DNA of 64,000 bases. It comes from Symploca sp. SIO3C6. Lineage in GTDB: Bacteria; Cyanobacteriota; Cyanobacteriia; Cyanobacteriales; Coleofasciculaceae. Where the stretch lies: the NCBI GenBank assembly GCA_010692425.1, contig JAAHHJ010000015.1:168717-232716 (forward strand), written 5' to 3'. This document shows positions 28,537 to 38,544 of the stretch, in pieces. Each line of letters opens with the position of its first letter. The first letter of the stretch is position 1. The notes under the pieces are model-generated. The model was given only the letters and a program-made list of their open reading frames with translations. It had not been told where the DNA came from and made no database searches. Position numbers and translations under genes: made by a program.

Positions 28537-29742
28537 ATGGTAAGCAGCGAACCAATCCTGAAACTCAATCCTATTAGTTTGCTAAAAGAAGCAATTAGTA
28601 ATTATAAAAGCAATTATCTCCAAGTCTCTATAGGCTTGATTTCATGGCATGTTCACTTCAAAGATAGCAAGCTTACCTATGCATCTTATGCTATTGCATC
28701 TCATCCCATGTATTCATTGATTAGACTAAAACATCATTTAAATCGCATGGGCTATCAAGCTGCTGCTACTGAGTTTGAAAACAGCATCAAAAAATTTTTA
28801 ATATTTAAGCATAACAGAGGTCATTCACTTCAATATCCTGAATATCAAGCAATTCTATGGCTAGTTAATCAACGTCATTTAAATCCTTGGCAAGCCAAAA
28901 AACTGATTGAGGTATTAGTACAGGAAGTTTTGGAATTATTTTTATTTGTAACCACAGGAAAATATCAATTTAATCTACAGACTCCTGAACTACAGACCTT
29001 TTGTAAATTTGATCCACAACCGATAATTGACAAATGTCAAAAGCGGTTACAGGTGTGGCAATCTTTGACCCCAATAATTCAGTCTCCTTATCAACGTCCT
29101 TATATTTCTAATCAAGCTATTTTTGAACGCCATAGTGAGCAAGATAAAATTGCACCAACAGTTAAATATAAATTGGGTAGTCTTCTCCAAGGTTATAGCA
29201 TTAGTCATTTGGCTGCTATCCTCAAGCAAGATGAACTAGAAATAGCTAAATTCTTACATCCTTATGTTGTCAACAGTTCTATTGGTTTACGGGAACCAGA
29301 ATCACCTTTTGATCAACTCCACCAAATTTATTATCCAGTCACTAAAACACCTACTAATCAAAATTTACCAAAAAACTCTTGTCCGATTATTGCCTGCGTA
29401 GATGATAGTCCTAACACCTTGAATGAAATTGAGCGTCTTTTAGGTCAAGACAACTTTTCATTCTTTAAATTTGTTGAGCCAATTAAGGCGGCAATCTTAT
29501 TAAGACGTATTAAACCAAATATCATTTTTCTAGATATAAATATGCCCACCATGAATGGTTATGAACTATGTCGTCTGTTAAGGAAGCATCCTTCTTTTCA
29601 GGAAACACCGATTGTGATGGTGACAGGAACCAATGGAGGTCAACATAAAGAAAAGGCAAAAGTTGTGGGAGCATCAGATTATTTGACCAAGCCTTTTACT
29701 AAATCAGATTTGGAAACAATTGTTTCCAAGTATCTGACTTGA
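28537..29742 (+). CDS. PatA-like response regulator (first gene of hmp/pix-like operon)
   Basis: The protein has 401 residues. The N-terminal 250 residues are the PatA-type domain (NPISLLKEAISNYKSNYLQV, LIRLKHHLNRMGYQAA). A CheY-like receiver covers about 272-401, starting CPIIACVDDSP, with phospho-acceptor Asp333 (IIFLDINMP) and KPFTKSD. This arrangement is found in PatA, PixG/TaxP1 and HmpA of cyanobacteria. It heads a cluster CheY-CheW-MCP-CheA, the order of the pix and hmp operons that govern phototaxis, pilus motility or hormogonium polysaccharide release. It probably acts as an output regulator of this relay. The upstream spacer is over 1 kb. Confidence 0.88.
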   Translation: MVSSEPILKLNPISLLKEAISNYKSNYLQVSIGLISWHVHFKDSKLTYASYAIASHPMYSLIRLKHHLNRMGYQAAATEFENSIKKFLIFKHNRGHSLQYPEYQAILWLVNQRHLNPWQAKKLIEVLVQEVLELFLFVTTGKYQFNLQTPELQTFCKFDPQPIIDKCQKRLQVWQSLTPIIQSPYQRPYISNQAIFERHSEQDKIAPTVKYKLGSLLQGYSISHLAAILKQDELEIAKFLHPYVVNSSIGLREPESPFDQLHQIYYPVTKTPTNQNLPKNSCPIIACVDDSPNTLNEIERLLGQDNFSFFKFVEPIKAAILLRRIKPNIIFLDINMPTMNGYELCRLLRKHPSFQETPIVMVTGTNGGQHKEKAKVVGASDYLTKPFTKSDLETIVSKYLT

Positions 29743-29818
29743 TTAAAAGAGGGCTAGTGTTCTAGATATATACTCTTAGCAAAGTAAACTTAGGAATTAT
29801 TTTCGAGGCGATCAAATT

Positions 29819-30184
29819 ATGAGTAAAGTCTTGGTTGTAGAAGATACTCTCTCTGAATTGGAATTAATCAGCACTTACCTGAGACAAAGTGGATATACCG
29901 TCATCGTTGCTACTGATGGCAAGGAGGCTTTAAATAAAGCTGTAGAATACCAACCAGATGCCATTGTTACTGACTTAGTCATGCCCGGGATGAGCGGTTT
30001 AGAGCTATGTCGTCGTCTCAGGGACAATCCAGAAACAAAAAAATTGCCCATTGTTGCCTGCACATCTAAAAATAAAGAACTTGATCGTCTTTGGGCGATG
30101 AAACAAGGGGTTAAAGTCTATGTGACTAAACCTTTTACTAAAGATGAACTCATCAGTGCTGTCAAATACGGCTTAAACCAATGA
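29819..30184 (+). CDS. CheY-like single-domain response regulator
   Basis: The protein has 121 residues, one receiver domain: SKVLVVEDTLSELE with the acidic pocket, Asp52 in IVTDLVMPGMSG, the conserved threonine in VACTSKN and lysine in VTKPFTKDE. It corresponds to PixH/HmpB (PilH-like), which takes phosphate from the CheA kinase and may act as the motor-side regulator or a phosphate sink. It sits 76 bases after the PatA-like gene, and its stop codon overlaps the start of the CheW gene (ATGA), implying translational coupling. The start follows ATCAAATT, a weak Shine-Dalgarno sequence; GAGGCG lies 10 bases upstream. Confidence 0.93.
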   Translation: MSKVLVVEDTLSELELISTYLRQSGYTVIVATDGKEALNKAVEYQPDAIVTDLVMPGMSGLELCRRLRDNPETKKLPIVACTSKNKELDRLWAMKQGVKVYVTKPFTKDELISAVKYGLNQ

Positions 30185-30738
30185 ATATCTCGGCACTTAC
30201 AGTGGGGTTTGATCAATCCCAAGAAACTTTAGGTGAAGCTTATCCCACTGAAGCTTATCTAGGCTTTCAATTAGATGAAAAGACTAAAGCTGTTTTTTCA
30301 ATGGAACAGGTTCAAGAGGTAATTGTTGTTCCAGCAGATCACATTAGTCTCATGCCAAATATGCCAGATTGTGTCTTGGGGTTAATGACTAGGCGTAACC
30401 GAGTCATGTGGGCGGTTGACTTGGCTCAAATGCTGTTGTCACAACCTCTTCCTATAAATGTTCGTCAATATAAGGTAATCATTATCCGAGTCAAACCAGC
30501 TCCTAAGCAGCAAAATATGCTTCTGGCATCATTCCAAAGCCAAGCCCTTTTAGGCTTGATTGTGCAAGAAGTAACAGGAGGCATTCGCTTAGCGCCCGAT
30601 TTAATTCAATCACCGCAAGGAAGTATTTCTTCCTACTTAACTCCCTATTTGCGGGGATGTTTAATGCAAGGCAATAGTATGCAGTTGGTTCTAGATGCTG
30701 AAGCAATTGCCTACTCCTCAACACTACAAAGTAACTGA
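30181..30738 (+). CDS. CheW-like adaptor protein
   Basis: The protein has 185 residues with a CheW/SH3-like fold: YLGFQLDEKTKAVFSMEQVQ, MPNMPDCVLGLMTRRNRVMW, VDLAQML and VQEVTGGIRLAPD. It bridges the methyl-accepting protein and the CheA kinase encoded downstream (PixI/HmpC/PilI role). The ATG overlaps the stop of the CheY gene by four bases. The next gene is 238 bases away. The C-terminal residues (LRGCLMQGNSMQLVLDAEAI) are typical of cyanobacterial CheW-like proteins. Confidence 0.92.
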   Translation: MNISALTVGFDQSQETLGEAYPTEAYLGFQLDEKTKAVFSMEQVQEVIVVPADHISLMPNMPDCVLGLMTRRNRVMWAVDLAQMLLSQPLPINVRQYKVIIIRVKPAPKQQNMLLASFQSQALLGLIVQEVTGGIRLAPDLIQSPQGSISSYLTPYLRGCLMQGNSMQLVLDAEAIAYSSTLQSN

Positions 30739-30976
30739 GGTTTTTAGGTTAATAGACATGCCCCTTGCATCTTGGGCAGTTAAAGAGTTGGGATGGAGCA
30801 GTGAGGAGATTAGGAAAAGAAAAATTATCTGAGCATCTTCTCATCTTCTGATCAATTGACTCCCTCCCCTAACTACTAGATGCGCCGATATCTCTTTGAT
30901 TTCCTTGCTCCTACCCTTTACTACTGGCCGAGATTTTTTGTGCAACTAATTTCCATTAATCCTCAAGATTGATTCC

Positions 30977-33379
30977 ATGACTCAAACCCCTTCCGAAGCC
31001 GATTCCCAAAACAGCACCAACAGTCACAGTTTATCGACTAACGGAACGCAGCTCGACTCTCAAAAGTTTAACATCCAAGAGCTAGCAACTGATTCATTGC
31101 CTCCTCCAAAACAGACAACCAACACCAAAGCAACTCAGCCGTCATCAAAAATCTCAACTCCAAGCTTACCAATTCAAAAACAGAAAATCCCTTGGTGGAG
31201 CTTGGCAAGTTTGCGCAATAAAGCCACAATAGTGGCACTTACCATTGGTACAGTTCCAGTGGTACTAGTGGGAGCTGCTAGCTACTTAGTTGCCTCTGGA
31301 GGGATTAAGGAACAAATTATTCAAAACGAACAAACCAATGCTCAAGATTTGGCGGACAAGTTAGATCTATTTGTCCAACAGCGCTATAACGATATTGTCC
31401 AGATATCTAGGCACGATGCCTTTACCAACTCCAAGCTGCGAGAAGCCCTCACTAAGGAAGAAAAAGATGAAGTCTTAGACAATTTTGAAAAAACTTCCCA
31501 AGTTTATAACACTATTGTTGCCGTTGACTTCCGGGACACAACAGTAATCGCCGAATCTTCAGGAACATGGAGTGGAAAACCCACATCGATTATAACCAGA
31601 GACTATGGAGTCCAAGTGCAGGAAACAGACCAACCTGTTATTGTTGATCCTCGTGCATCCGTAAGTACTGGGGCTTTCAGTTTGTTTGCTGCTGCACCCA
31701 TCAAGGATAAACTCACAGGTCAAACTTTTGGTATTGTTAGAGTCCGCACCCCCATGACTCTGGTTAACGAGTTGTTTGGGGTTGATGCTGAGCGGGAGCA
31801 GGCATTTTACTTGATCGATTCTGAGGGGCAAATTACCGCCTCGAGTGATCCAGAAGCTCTACGGCAGCAGATTGAAGAAGTATTCCCCAAGGTGGCTGCC
31901 CAAATCCCACAAATGGCAGAGGAAGGATTCACCAAGATTATGACCGAGAATGGAGAAAGACAAATCTTTACCTACCTTCCTAAGCAGGATATCTTCAAAA
32001 GATATGGTCTCAACTGGGGTTTAATTCTAGCTCGTCCTACGGAAATCGCCTTTGCTCCCCAAAGACAGTTGTTGGTGACAGTATTGGTGGGGACAATCGC
32101 TTTCGTTGTGTTGGTGGCGGTACTGACTATTATTATTGCTAGACTAGCTACCCAACCAATTGTAGCCGCAGCCGATGCCGTTGAAAAAATTGGTCAAGGT
32201 GGACTCGATACCCGTCTTGCGGTTCAAGGGCAAGACGAAATTGCCCAACTTGGTTCTAATATCAATTTGATGGCTGACCAAATTCAGAACTTGTTGGTAG
32301 AGCAACAGGAAGCTGCTCAACAGCAGATGGCAGCCCAAGCTAAAGCTGAACTTGCCCAACAAGAGATGCAGCGCAGTGAATCGCTTCAACGTGAACTGTT
32401 CCAACTATTTGAGCAAATTGAAGGAGCATCTCAGGGAAACCTGATGGTGCGAGCTGACTTGACTGCTGGTGAAGTCGGCATTATCGCTGACGTGTTCAAT
32501 TCTATCGTTGAAAGTTTGCGCAAGATTGTTATTCAGGTTAAACAAGCAACTACTCAGGTAAACAATTCCATCGGTGAAAACCAAGGTGCGATTCGAGATC
32601 TCGCCGATGAAGCCCTAGCCCAAGTTGAGGAAATTACTAGCACCCTCAATTCAGTAGAGCAAATGTCCCTCTCTATCCAAGAGGTAGCCGATAGTGCCCA
32701 ACAGGCAGCTGAAGTTGCCCGTAGCGCCTCCACCACTGCTCAAGCAGGTGGTGTAGCTATGGATCGTACAGTAGATAGTATCTTGAACCTGCGCTCCACA
32801 GTAGCAGAAACGGCAAAAAAGGTGAAGCAGTTAGGGGAATCCTCCCAAGAAATTTCCCAGGTGGTTTCGCTGATTAATGACATTGCCCTCAAAACGAACC
32901 TACTGGCTGTTAATGCTAGTATTGAGGCTGCTCATGCTGGTGAACAGGGCAAAGGCTTTGCAGTAGTTGCCGAAGAAGTAGGCGCACTGGCGGAACAGTC
33001 AGCTGCTGCTACCAAAGAAATTGAGCAGATTGTCAAAAATCTTCAGGTGGGAACTAAAGAAGTGGTAGAAGCAATGGAATTGGGTACCACTCAGGTTGTG
33101 GAAGGAACTCATCTGGTCAAAGAAACTAAGCAAAGTCTAGAACAAATTCTCGGGGTATCGCAGGAGATTGACCAGTTACTGCAATCTATTTCTAAAGCAA
33201 CAGTTTCTCAGACTCAAACCTCTCAGACGGTAACTGATTTAATGAAGCAGATTACCAAAGCCTCAGAGCGTGCCTCGAAGTCTTCGCGTCAAGTAGATGG
33301 AACTCTGCGAGAAACTGCAGAGGTTGCCCAGAAGTTACAAATTGCTGTGGGTCAGTTTCAGGTTGACACACCAGCATAA
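30977..33379 (+). CDS. methyl-accepting chemotaxis protein (PilJ/HmpD type)
   Basis: The protein has 800 residues. About 70 N-terminal residues are cytosolic and serine/threonine/proline-rich. TM1 is near 84-108 ([20 protein letters not shown]), followed by a periplasmic dCache-like sensor ([28 protein letters not shown]). TM2 is near 362-390, followed by HAMP segments near 390-440 and 475-525. The signalling hairpin with [19 protein letters not shown] and [17 protein letters not shown] lies near residues 635-680. There are no GAF domains, so unlike PixJ it is not a phytochrome-type photoreceptor. That favours an hmp/pil-type role over phototaxis. It signals through the CheW and CheA products of the same operon. 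Confidence 0.93.
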   Translation: MTQTPSEADSQNSTNSHSLSTNGTQLDSQKFNIQELATDSLPPPKQTTNTKATQPSSKISTPSLPIQKQKIPWWSLASLRNKATIVALTIGTVPVVLVGAASYLVASGGIKEQIIQNEQTNAQDLADKLDLFVQQRYNDIVQISRHDAFTNSKLREALTKEEKDEVLDNFEKTSQVYNTIVAVDFRDTTVIAESSGTWSGKPTSIITRDYGVQVQETDQPVIVDPRASVSTGAFSLFAAAPIKDKLTGQTFGIVRVRTPMTLVNELFGVDAEREQAFYLIDSEGQITASSDPEALRQQIEEVFPKVAAQIPQMAEEGFTKIMTENGERQIFTYLPKQDIFKRYGLNWGLILARPTEIAFAPQRQLLVTVLVGTIAFVVLVAVLTIIIARLATQPIVAAADAVEKIGQGGLDTRLAVQGQDEIAQLGSNINLMADQIQNLLVEQQEAAQQQMAAQAKAELAQQEMQRSESLQRELFQLFEQIEGASQGNLMVRADLTAGEVGIIADVFNSIVESLRKIVIQVKQATTQVNNSIGENQGAIRDLADEALAQVEEITSTLNSVEQMSLSIQEVADSAQQAAEVARSASTTAQAGGVAMDRTVDSILNLRSTVAETAKKVKQLGESSQEISQVVSLINDIALKTNLLAVNASIEAAHAGEQGKGFAVVAEEVGALAEQSAAATKEIEQIVKNLQVGTKEVVEAMELGTTQVVEGTHLVKETKQSLEQILGVSQEIDQLLQSISKATVSQTQTSQTVTDLMKQITKASERASKSSRQVDGTLRETAEVAQKLQIAVGQFQVDTPA

Positions 33380-33502
33380 TCAGCTTTTCGACTCTATTAA
33401 CAGAGCTGGTTGAAAGAGCAGGGGGAATTCCCCTCTCTATAAATTTGTAAACTTGTTGCAATATATTGACAGCGCTTTTCGATTGAGTAATTACATAGAA
33501 CA

Positions 33503-36500
33503 ATGTCACAAGACGAAGAACGCCAAGTCCAGCTCAATTTCTTAGATGAAGCTGATGAATATCTCCATACAATTGAATCAGTCTTAGTTGAACTCAACCA
33601 CTGTGATCTTCAACAAATGGATGCCGCCTTGCGGGCTGCCCATACGATCAAAGGGATTGGCTCCATGATTGGGTGTCCACCCCTAAGCAACTTGTCACAT
33701 CGTCTTGAAGATTACTTCAAGATCTTAAAGTCTCGCCAAGACTCGATACAAGTGGATGTTGAACTCGAAACTCTTCTTCTGCAAGGAGTTGACTGCATGC
33801 GTCAAGTCAGCTTGCTCCATCGTCAAGACAAAGTTGTAGAGGAACAGTGGTTAGCCACTCATGCTGAGCCAGTTTTCAAGCAGCTACATGAGCGATTAGG
33901 TGAACTTCAAGCCAGTGATGAAGCCGCACTGCTGTCTGAAGACGAAGATACAAACATAGCAGTGGTTATGTTTGAAAGCGAAGTGGAGGGATTGCTACAA
34001 AGGCTCGAAGCAGTATTAGCAGACCCAAAGCTACCTTGCCTGCGGGAAGAATTGGAAATGATGGCACAGGAGTTGGGTGAATTGGGTCAAATGCTCCAGC
34101 TGGATGCCTTTACTAGTTTGTGTGCATCTATCGATCAACAACTAGCAACATCAACTCCTGAGGGTGTAGAAGCAATTGCGCGGCAAGCACTAAAAGCTTG
34201 GCATAGATCTCATGCTCTAGTGATGCTGGGTAAGCTCGAAAAGTTGCCATCACAGCTAGAAGCGACTAGCACAATTGACCAGATGCCGGAGATTAGTGTT
34301 GGTGAGTTACCACAAGAGTCTACAGTTCCTCTTTCAGAGATAGTTATTTCAGAGGAATTGTGTGAAACTCAGAAGGTTCAATTAGAGGAGGAAGCAGAAG
34401 CGACAGCAGTCAATGTGGACTTCTTTGAACCCTCTAATCTAGATGAAATCACTGATCTCAATTTCTCCGAACTCGCCGAAGCAATTACTAACTTCGACTT
34501 CCCCGAGCTCACTGAAGAAATTACTAACTTGGACTCCCCCGAGCTCACTGAAGCCATTGCTAATTTTGATCCCTCCCAACTTACTGAAGCCATTGCTAGC
34601 TTTGATCCCTCCCAACTCCAAACTGAGACGGAATACTCTTCACCTAATCCTGAAGTTATCCCCGTTACAGCCATAGAGGTCTCATCTACCCCTACTGCCT
34701 CCACACCACCAATCAGCTCAACCGGAACCCAAGAAGGCCCAGAAAGCACGGTTCGAGTGCCAGTCAAGCTCTTGGCACAATTGAGCGATTTGTTCGGGGA
34801 GCTGATTATTAAGCGCAATACCTTGAATTCAGGCTTGAAAGAGTTAGAGAATTTAATCGATATTTTCCGCTATCGCATGCGTAGTCTGGAGCATTCTAAT
34901 ACCCAACTCCAGACATTCTGTCATCAGATTGCCACTGAAGAGGTAGAGGAAGTTCCCTTGTTGAAATCGACCAATGGCTTTTCTGCAACACCGATAGGTA
35001 AACAAATCTTCCCACCACAAGCTCAGGGATTAGTCAGCTACCACAAGGAGTTCGACCTCCTAGAGATGGATCGTTATAGCGATTTGCACCTATTATCGAC
35101 TGAGCAGAGGGAAACTATTGTCCAGCTTCAAGAAGTAACGGGAGATATTAAGTTGAGCTTGAGGGACATCAAGCAGACGTCTAGGGAACTCAACCGCTCA
35201 GCTAAAGAACTTCAGGTTAATGTCGCGCAAACTCGCATGCGCCCTCTGTCGGATATTGTTGGACTCTTTCCTCGGACAGTGCGGGATTTGTCTGTGCAAT
35301 ATGGAAAGACGGTAGAACTCAAGATTTATGGCAGTTCAACCCCAATTGATCGAGTTATCTTAGAGGCTCTAAGAGACCCTCTGATGCATCTTCTGCGCAA
35401 TGCTTTCGATCATGGCATTGAAGATCCAGCTACCCGTGAGGCTGTGGGGAAACCGCCCCAAGGTACGATTGAAATTCGAGCCGCTCACCGAGGGAACCAA
35501 ACTCTGATTGCTATTAGTGATGATGGCGCTGGCATTAGTATTGACAAAATTCGCGATCGCGTGATTGTGATGGGTATGGAGGAAGTCAAGCTTCATGAGT
35601 GTAGCCAAGAGGAATTGCTAGCGCTGATTTTTGAGCCAGGATTCAGTACTGCTTCTCAAGTGACTGCCCTCTCAGGGCGAGGCATTGGTATGGATGTGGT
35701 TCGCACCAACCTCGAAAAAGTCCGGGGTGATATCAAAGTTGATACTGAACTAGGAGTAGGGACAACTTTTACGATCAGCCTGCCTTTTACTCTCTCAATT
35801 GTAAGAGTTCTCCTAGTAGAAAGTAGTGGTATGCGCTTGGCATTTCCTACGGATGGAATTGAAGAGATGGTTCGCCTCAAGTCATTGCCGCTGTTTGCAT
35901 CTCCAGGTCAAGAGTTCTTCAATTGGGAAGGATTAACAGTACCTCTAATTCACCTAGAGCAGTGGTTAGAGTTTCGCCGCCCTCGTAGAAATGCTGATCC
36001 TGAAGTTGCTCCTATAATTAATGAACCGACGGTTTTGATTATCTCTGAGGGAAATAGTTTGAGTGGTATTTACATAGACCGCTTTTGGGGAGAACAAGAA
36101 GTTGTGATCCGTCAAGTAGAAAACCTGATTAGTCTCCCTCCCGGATTTATTGGTTGTACGATTCTAGAAGATGGTCAAGTGGTGCCCCTGGCAGATGCTT
36201 CCAAACTCTTAGAGTGGATTGCTAGCCAAGACCCATCTACAAGTCGTATTCAAATTCGACCACAACTGTTGCAATCGAGTCTAGACTCAGGTAATAAATT
36301 CTTAGATACTCTGCCCTCTCTGCCCCAAAGAAATACTATTTTAGTTGTAGATGACTCTATTAATATGCGCCGGTCTTTAGCTATGACTTTAGAAAAGGCT
36401 GGGTATCAAGTTGAGCAAGCTAAAGATGGTCAAATTGCTGTTGACAAGTTAGTGAGTGGTTTATCGGTGCAAGCAGTTATCTGTGATCTGGAAATGCCTA

Positions 36501-36697
36501 GGCTCGATGGTTACGGGGTATTAGCAGAAGTTAAATCAAATCCTAAGTTTAAAGATTTACCAATTATCATACTCACCTCTCGCAGTGGCAACAAGCATCG
36601 CCAGCTTGCCATGCGTTTGGGAGCAACTACCTATTTTTCTAAACCTTACCAGGAACAGGAACTAGTTAAGACTATTGAACAGTTGCTCCCAAAGTAA
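33503..36697 (+). CDS. hybrid CheA histidine kinase with C-terminal receiver
   Basis: The protein has 1064 residues. Domains in order: Hpt with phospho-His47 (AALRAAHTIKGIGS), a second Hpt-like helical region to about 250, a low-complexity linker, a dimerisation domain (ESTVRVPVKLLAQLSDLFGE), HATPase (LLRNAFDHGIEDPA, DDGAGISIDKIRD, SGRGIGMDVV), CheW-like domain, and a receiver with Asp995 (VICDLEMPRLDG). It matches PixL/HmpE/PilL. The linker near residues 315-372 has an acidic imperfect repeat (ELTEAIANFDPSQLTEAIAS). The kinase phosphorylates the CheY-like and PatA-like products of the operon. The start ATG follows TTACATAGAACA. Confidence 0.95.
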   Translation: MSQDEERQVQLNFLDEADEYLHTIESVLVELNHCDLQQMDAALRAAHTIKGIGSMIGCPPLSNLSHRLEDYFKILKSRQDSIQVDVELETLLLQGVDCMRQVSLLHRQDKVVEEQWLATHAEPVFKQLHERLGELQASDEAALLSEDEDTNIAVVMFESEVEGLLQRLEAVLADPKLPCLREELEMMAQELGELGQMLQLDAFTSLCASIDQQLATSTPEGVEAIARQALKAWHRSHALVMLGKLEKLPSQLEATSTIDQMPEISVGELPQESTVPLSEIVISEELCETQKVQLEEEAEATAVNVDFFEPSNLDEITDLNFSELAEAITNFDFPELTEEITNLDSPELTEAIANFDPSQLTEAIASFDPSQLQTETEYSSPNPEVIPVTAIEVSSTPTASTPPISSTGTQEGPESTVRVPVKLLAQLSDLFGELIIKRNTLNSGLKELENLIDIFRYRMRSLEHSNTQLQTFCHQIATEEVEEVPLLKSTNGFSATPIGKQIFPPQAQGLVSYHKEFDLLEMDRYSDLHLLSTEQRETIVQLQEVTGDIKLSLRDIKQTSRELNRSAKELQVNVAQTRMRPLSDIVGLFPRTVRDLSVQYGKTVELKIYGSSTPIDRVILEALRDPLMHLLRNAFDHGIEDPATREAVGKPPQGTIEIRAAHRGNQTLIAISDDGAGISIDKIRDRVIVMGMEEVKLHECSQEELLALIFEPGFSTASQVTALSGRGIGMDVVRTNLEKVRGDIKVDTELGVGTTFTISLPFTLSIVRVLLVESSGMRLAFPTDGIEEMVRLKSLPLFASPGQEFFNWEGLTVPLIHLEQWLEFRRPRRNADPEVAPIINEPTVLIISEGNSLSGIYIDRFWGEQEVVIRQVENLISLPPGFIGCTILEDGQVVPLADASKLLEWIASQDPSTSRIQIRPQLLQSSLDSGNKFLDTLPSLPQRNTILVVDDSINMRRSLAMTLEKAGYQVEQAKDGQIAVDKLVSGLSVQAVICDLEMPRLDGYGVLAEVKSNPKFKDLPIIILTSRSGNKHRQLAMRLGATTYFSKPYQEQELVKTIEQLLPK

Positions 36698-37039
36698 AAG
36701 TTGCATAAACTAACCATTATAAAGCTCAAACCAGTGCAGTAAAAGTGCAATTATTGATATTTAATTTCTTAAATGCCAATAGTTATCAATATAATTTGAT
36801 ATAACTATTACTGTTAACATGAGTTCGTTTCAATAGACATAAATCTCCTAATTATACTAAAACCCTTATGCTATCCTTCCCAAATTAAGGCTTCTGGAGA
36901 TGTCTAATAACCATTGATTTATTGTGGATATTATTGTATAGTTACTAAATAACTCTAATTTCTCTATTTATTAAATGTATCTAAGAAAACAAATAAAAAA
37001 CAATAAAAATTGTTGCAAAATACAAAAATTTATAAATGA

Positions 37040-37067
37040 TTGTCTTTACAAAAAATGCATGTATAAT
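37040..37067 (+). promoter_or_regulatory. candidate sigma-70 promoter
   Basis: TTGTCT, 16 bases, then a perfect TATAAT. It is the best promoter-like pair I noticed in the window and has no long ORF behind it for 900 bases. The nearest coding candidate is the 21-residue frame starting about 100 bases downstream. It may drive that frame or a non-coding RNA. Confidence 0.45.
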
Positions 37068-37167
37068 GGGCGTAAAGAGTAAAGTTGGAATCTAAACTCC
37101 AAGCAGTGTTGTTTCTGTTTACCGTTACACTAAGTAAACTTTAGAAAGTAGTCATTAGGAGTCTGGA

Positions 37168-37233
37168 ATGACAGTAATAACAGGTTTCTGGAACCTAATC
37201 CTTATGAGAGTTTTTGAGGAGCATGGAGCTTAG
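37168..37233 (+). CDS. candidate small ORF, 21 residues
   Basis: The peptide reads MTVITGFWNLILMRVFEEHG plus a final alanine, then TAG. A good Shine-Dalgarno sequence, AGGAG, sits six bases before the ATG. A strong promoter-like pair is about 100 bases upstream. The first half is hydrophobic and could be a short membrane peptide. Homologs cannot be judged here and a chance frame is possible. Confidence 0.35.
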   Translation: MTVITGFWNLILMRVFEEHGA

Positions 37234-37977
37234 ATAAAACAGGTCAGATTTTTCAATAATGAATCTTCTTCCTATTTAATGTAGGCTCCCATAGCCTAGT
37301 TAGAAGATTGTGTTCACATAGGGCAAAAGGCGATCCGTCACGGTCTGAGCAACTCAACGAATCGCCCCTTTCCCCCACATAGCTATAGAGGAATATTACC
37401 ATGTTAACAAGGTTCATCCCTAATGCATAAGTTGTCACGATTTTTGTTAACTTTTGTGAGCTCTTGGCTTCAAGCTTGATTGCTAAAAACTGGCATAAGA
37501 ACAGGATTTACTCCAGATACTGCCCAAGGCAATCGCTTTGATAAGTAGTTGTAATGTCATTTTCATACATCCATAGTTTATGGGAATGATAACAAAAAGC
37601 ATATATTGTGCAACGTTTATGCTATAGTGTGTTTACAGCATGCATAAAGTATATTTTTTTGAGATATTGCTTTAATGTAACAAAATTCTTGGTTAGTAAA
37701 AGTACAACAGATAAGCCTGCAAGGTATAAGTCTGTTATGTTGCCATTGCTAACAAGCAATTGGTCAAGGGTTCAGTTCAACCGCAAGGTCACACTGCAAT
37801 GAAATACAAAATATAAAAGGATATCAAAGGTCGTAGAGACTCAAATTGTAGTTGATACTTTTGATTGAAAGAAAGGTAATGACTAATAGCCTCGAATTAA
37901 ATGAATTACGGAGCTATATCTAGATACTTTTGTATTTTAACCAGCAGGTCAAAAAGTTTGTTATTGAGGTAGTCTAA

Positions 37978-38454
37978 ATGGGTACTCAAACAATTGAAAA
38001 TACCAGTGTAAAAACTGCAAGCACCACTGTAGAACCCCAGTTATTCCAGCTTAAAACTCAGTTACTGAGTAAAGGGAGGACTGACTATATATTGGCTAAA
38101 ACTGATCTGATGAGTATCAGAATTAAGTGCTATGCCCAAGGAGGAGAAAATGTTCTTCATACTCATCCTGCCGAAGATCACTCCTTTATAGTTCTAGCTG
38201 GGAAGGCAAAATTTTATGGCAAGGGTGGAGAGATTGTAGAATTAACAAGAAATCATGGCATCTTACTCCCCAAAGGTTTCTACTACAAGTTTGCCAGCTG
38301 TGGAGATGAGCCCTTAGTACTATTGCGATTAGGAGCGCAAAAAGAACATATTCCAAGTAATCGCATTGGTCCTGATGGTAAATCCTTGCCAGGAAAATCT
38401 AAAGCCAATAAACACGAAGATGGTGTGCCAATAGAGGGACTCTATTACGAGTAA
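37978..38454 (+). CDS. cupin-domain protein
   Basis: The protein has 158 residues with one cupin barrel. Motif 1, GGENVLHTHPAEDHSFIVLA, keeps the His-x-His metal ligands and a glutamate. Motif 2, PKGFYYKFASCGDEPLVLL, has tyrosine where the metal-binding histidine usually sits, so metal geometry may be altered or binding may be purely of a small molecule. It is soluble. The start has GAGGT eight bases upstream. It is the first gene of a compact plus-strand unit with a TauD-type dioxygenase and a permease, so it may act on or sense the same substrate. The substrate is not evident. Confidence 0.8.
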   Translation: MGTQTIENTSVKTASTTVEPQLFQLKTQLLSKGRTDYILAKTDLMSIRIKCYAQGGENVLHTHPAEDHSFIVLAGKAKFYGKGGEIVELTRNHGILLPKGFYYKFASCGDEPLVLLRLGAQKEHIPSNRIGPDGKSLPGKSKANKHEDGVPIEGLYYE

Positions 38455-38456
38455 AA

Positions 38457-38492
38457 ATGAAGGCGTTGCTACCTTAGAGACAACGCCTTCAT
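38457..38492 (+). terminator. 12-bp perfect hairpin after the cupin gene
   Basis: ATGAAGGCGTTG and CAACGCCTTCAT form a perfect 12-bp stem around a 12-base loop, starting two bases after the cupin stop codon. There is no T-run after it, so it may be a partial terminator, an RNA-stabilising stem or a processing site that sets cupin above dioxygenase expression. Confidence 0.5.
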
Positions 38493-38544
38493 ATGAGTAA
38501 AATCGACTCTGAAAGATGATTTATTGACAGATTAGGTGCAGCTA

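Larger units (their letters stand above)
36698..37977. other. 1.3-kb intergenic region downstream of cheA-like gene
   Basis: This region is mostly AT-rich and lacks a long gene. It carries a promoter-like pair and a small ORF, both listed separately. It also has a stem formed by GGCGAT near 37330 and ATCGCC near 37362, and inverted repeat arms TTAACAA (37404) and TTGTTAA (37444). A second tiny frame, ATG 37879 encoding 14 residues (MTNSLELNELRSYI), follows GAAAGGTA and could be a leader of the cupin gene. One or more small RNAs are plausible. Confidence 0.45.

Noticed and set aside
34378..34818. 146-codon minus-strand frame with repeats in the cheA-like gene
   Set aside because: It is the antisense of the acidic linker repeat of the kinase and has no independent coding evidence.
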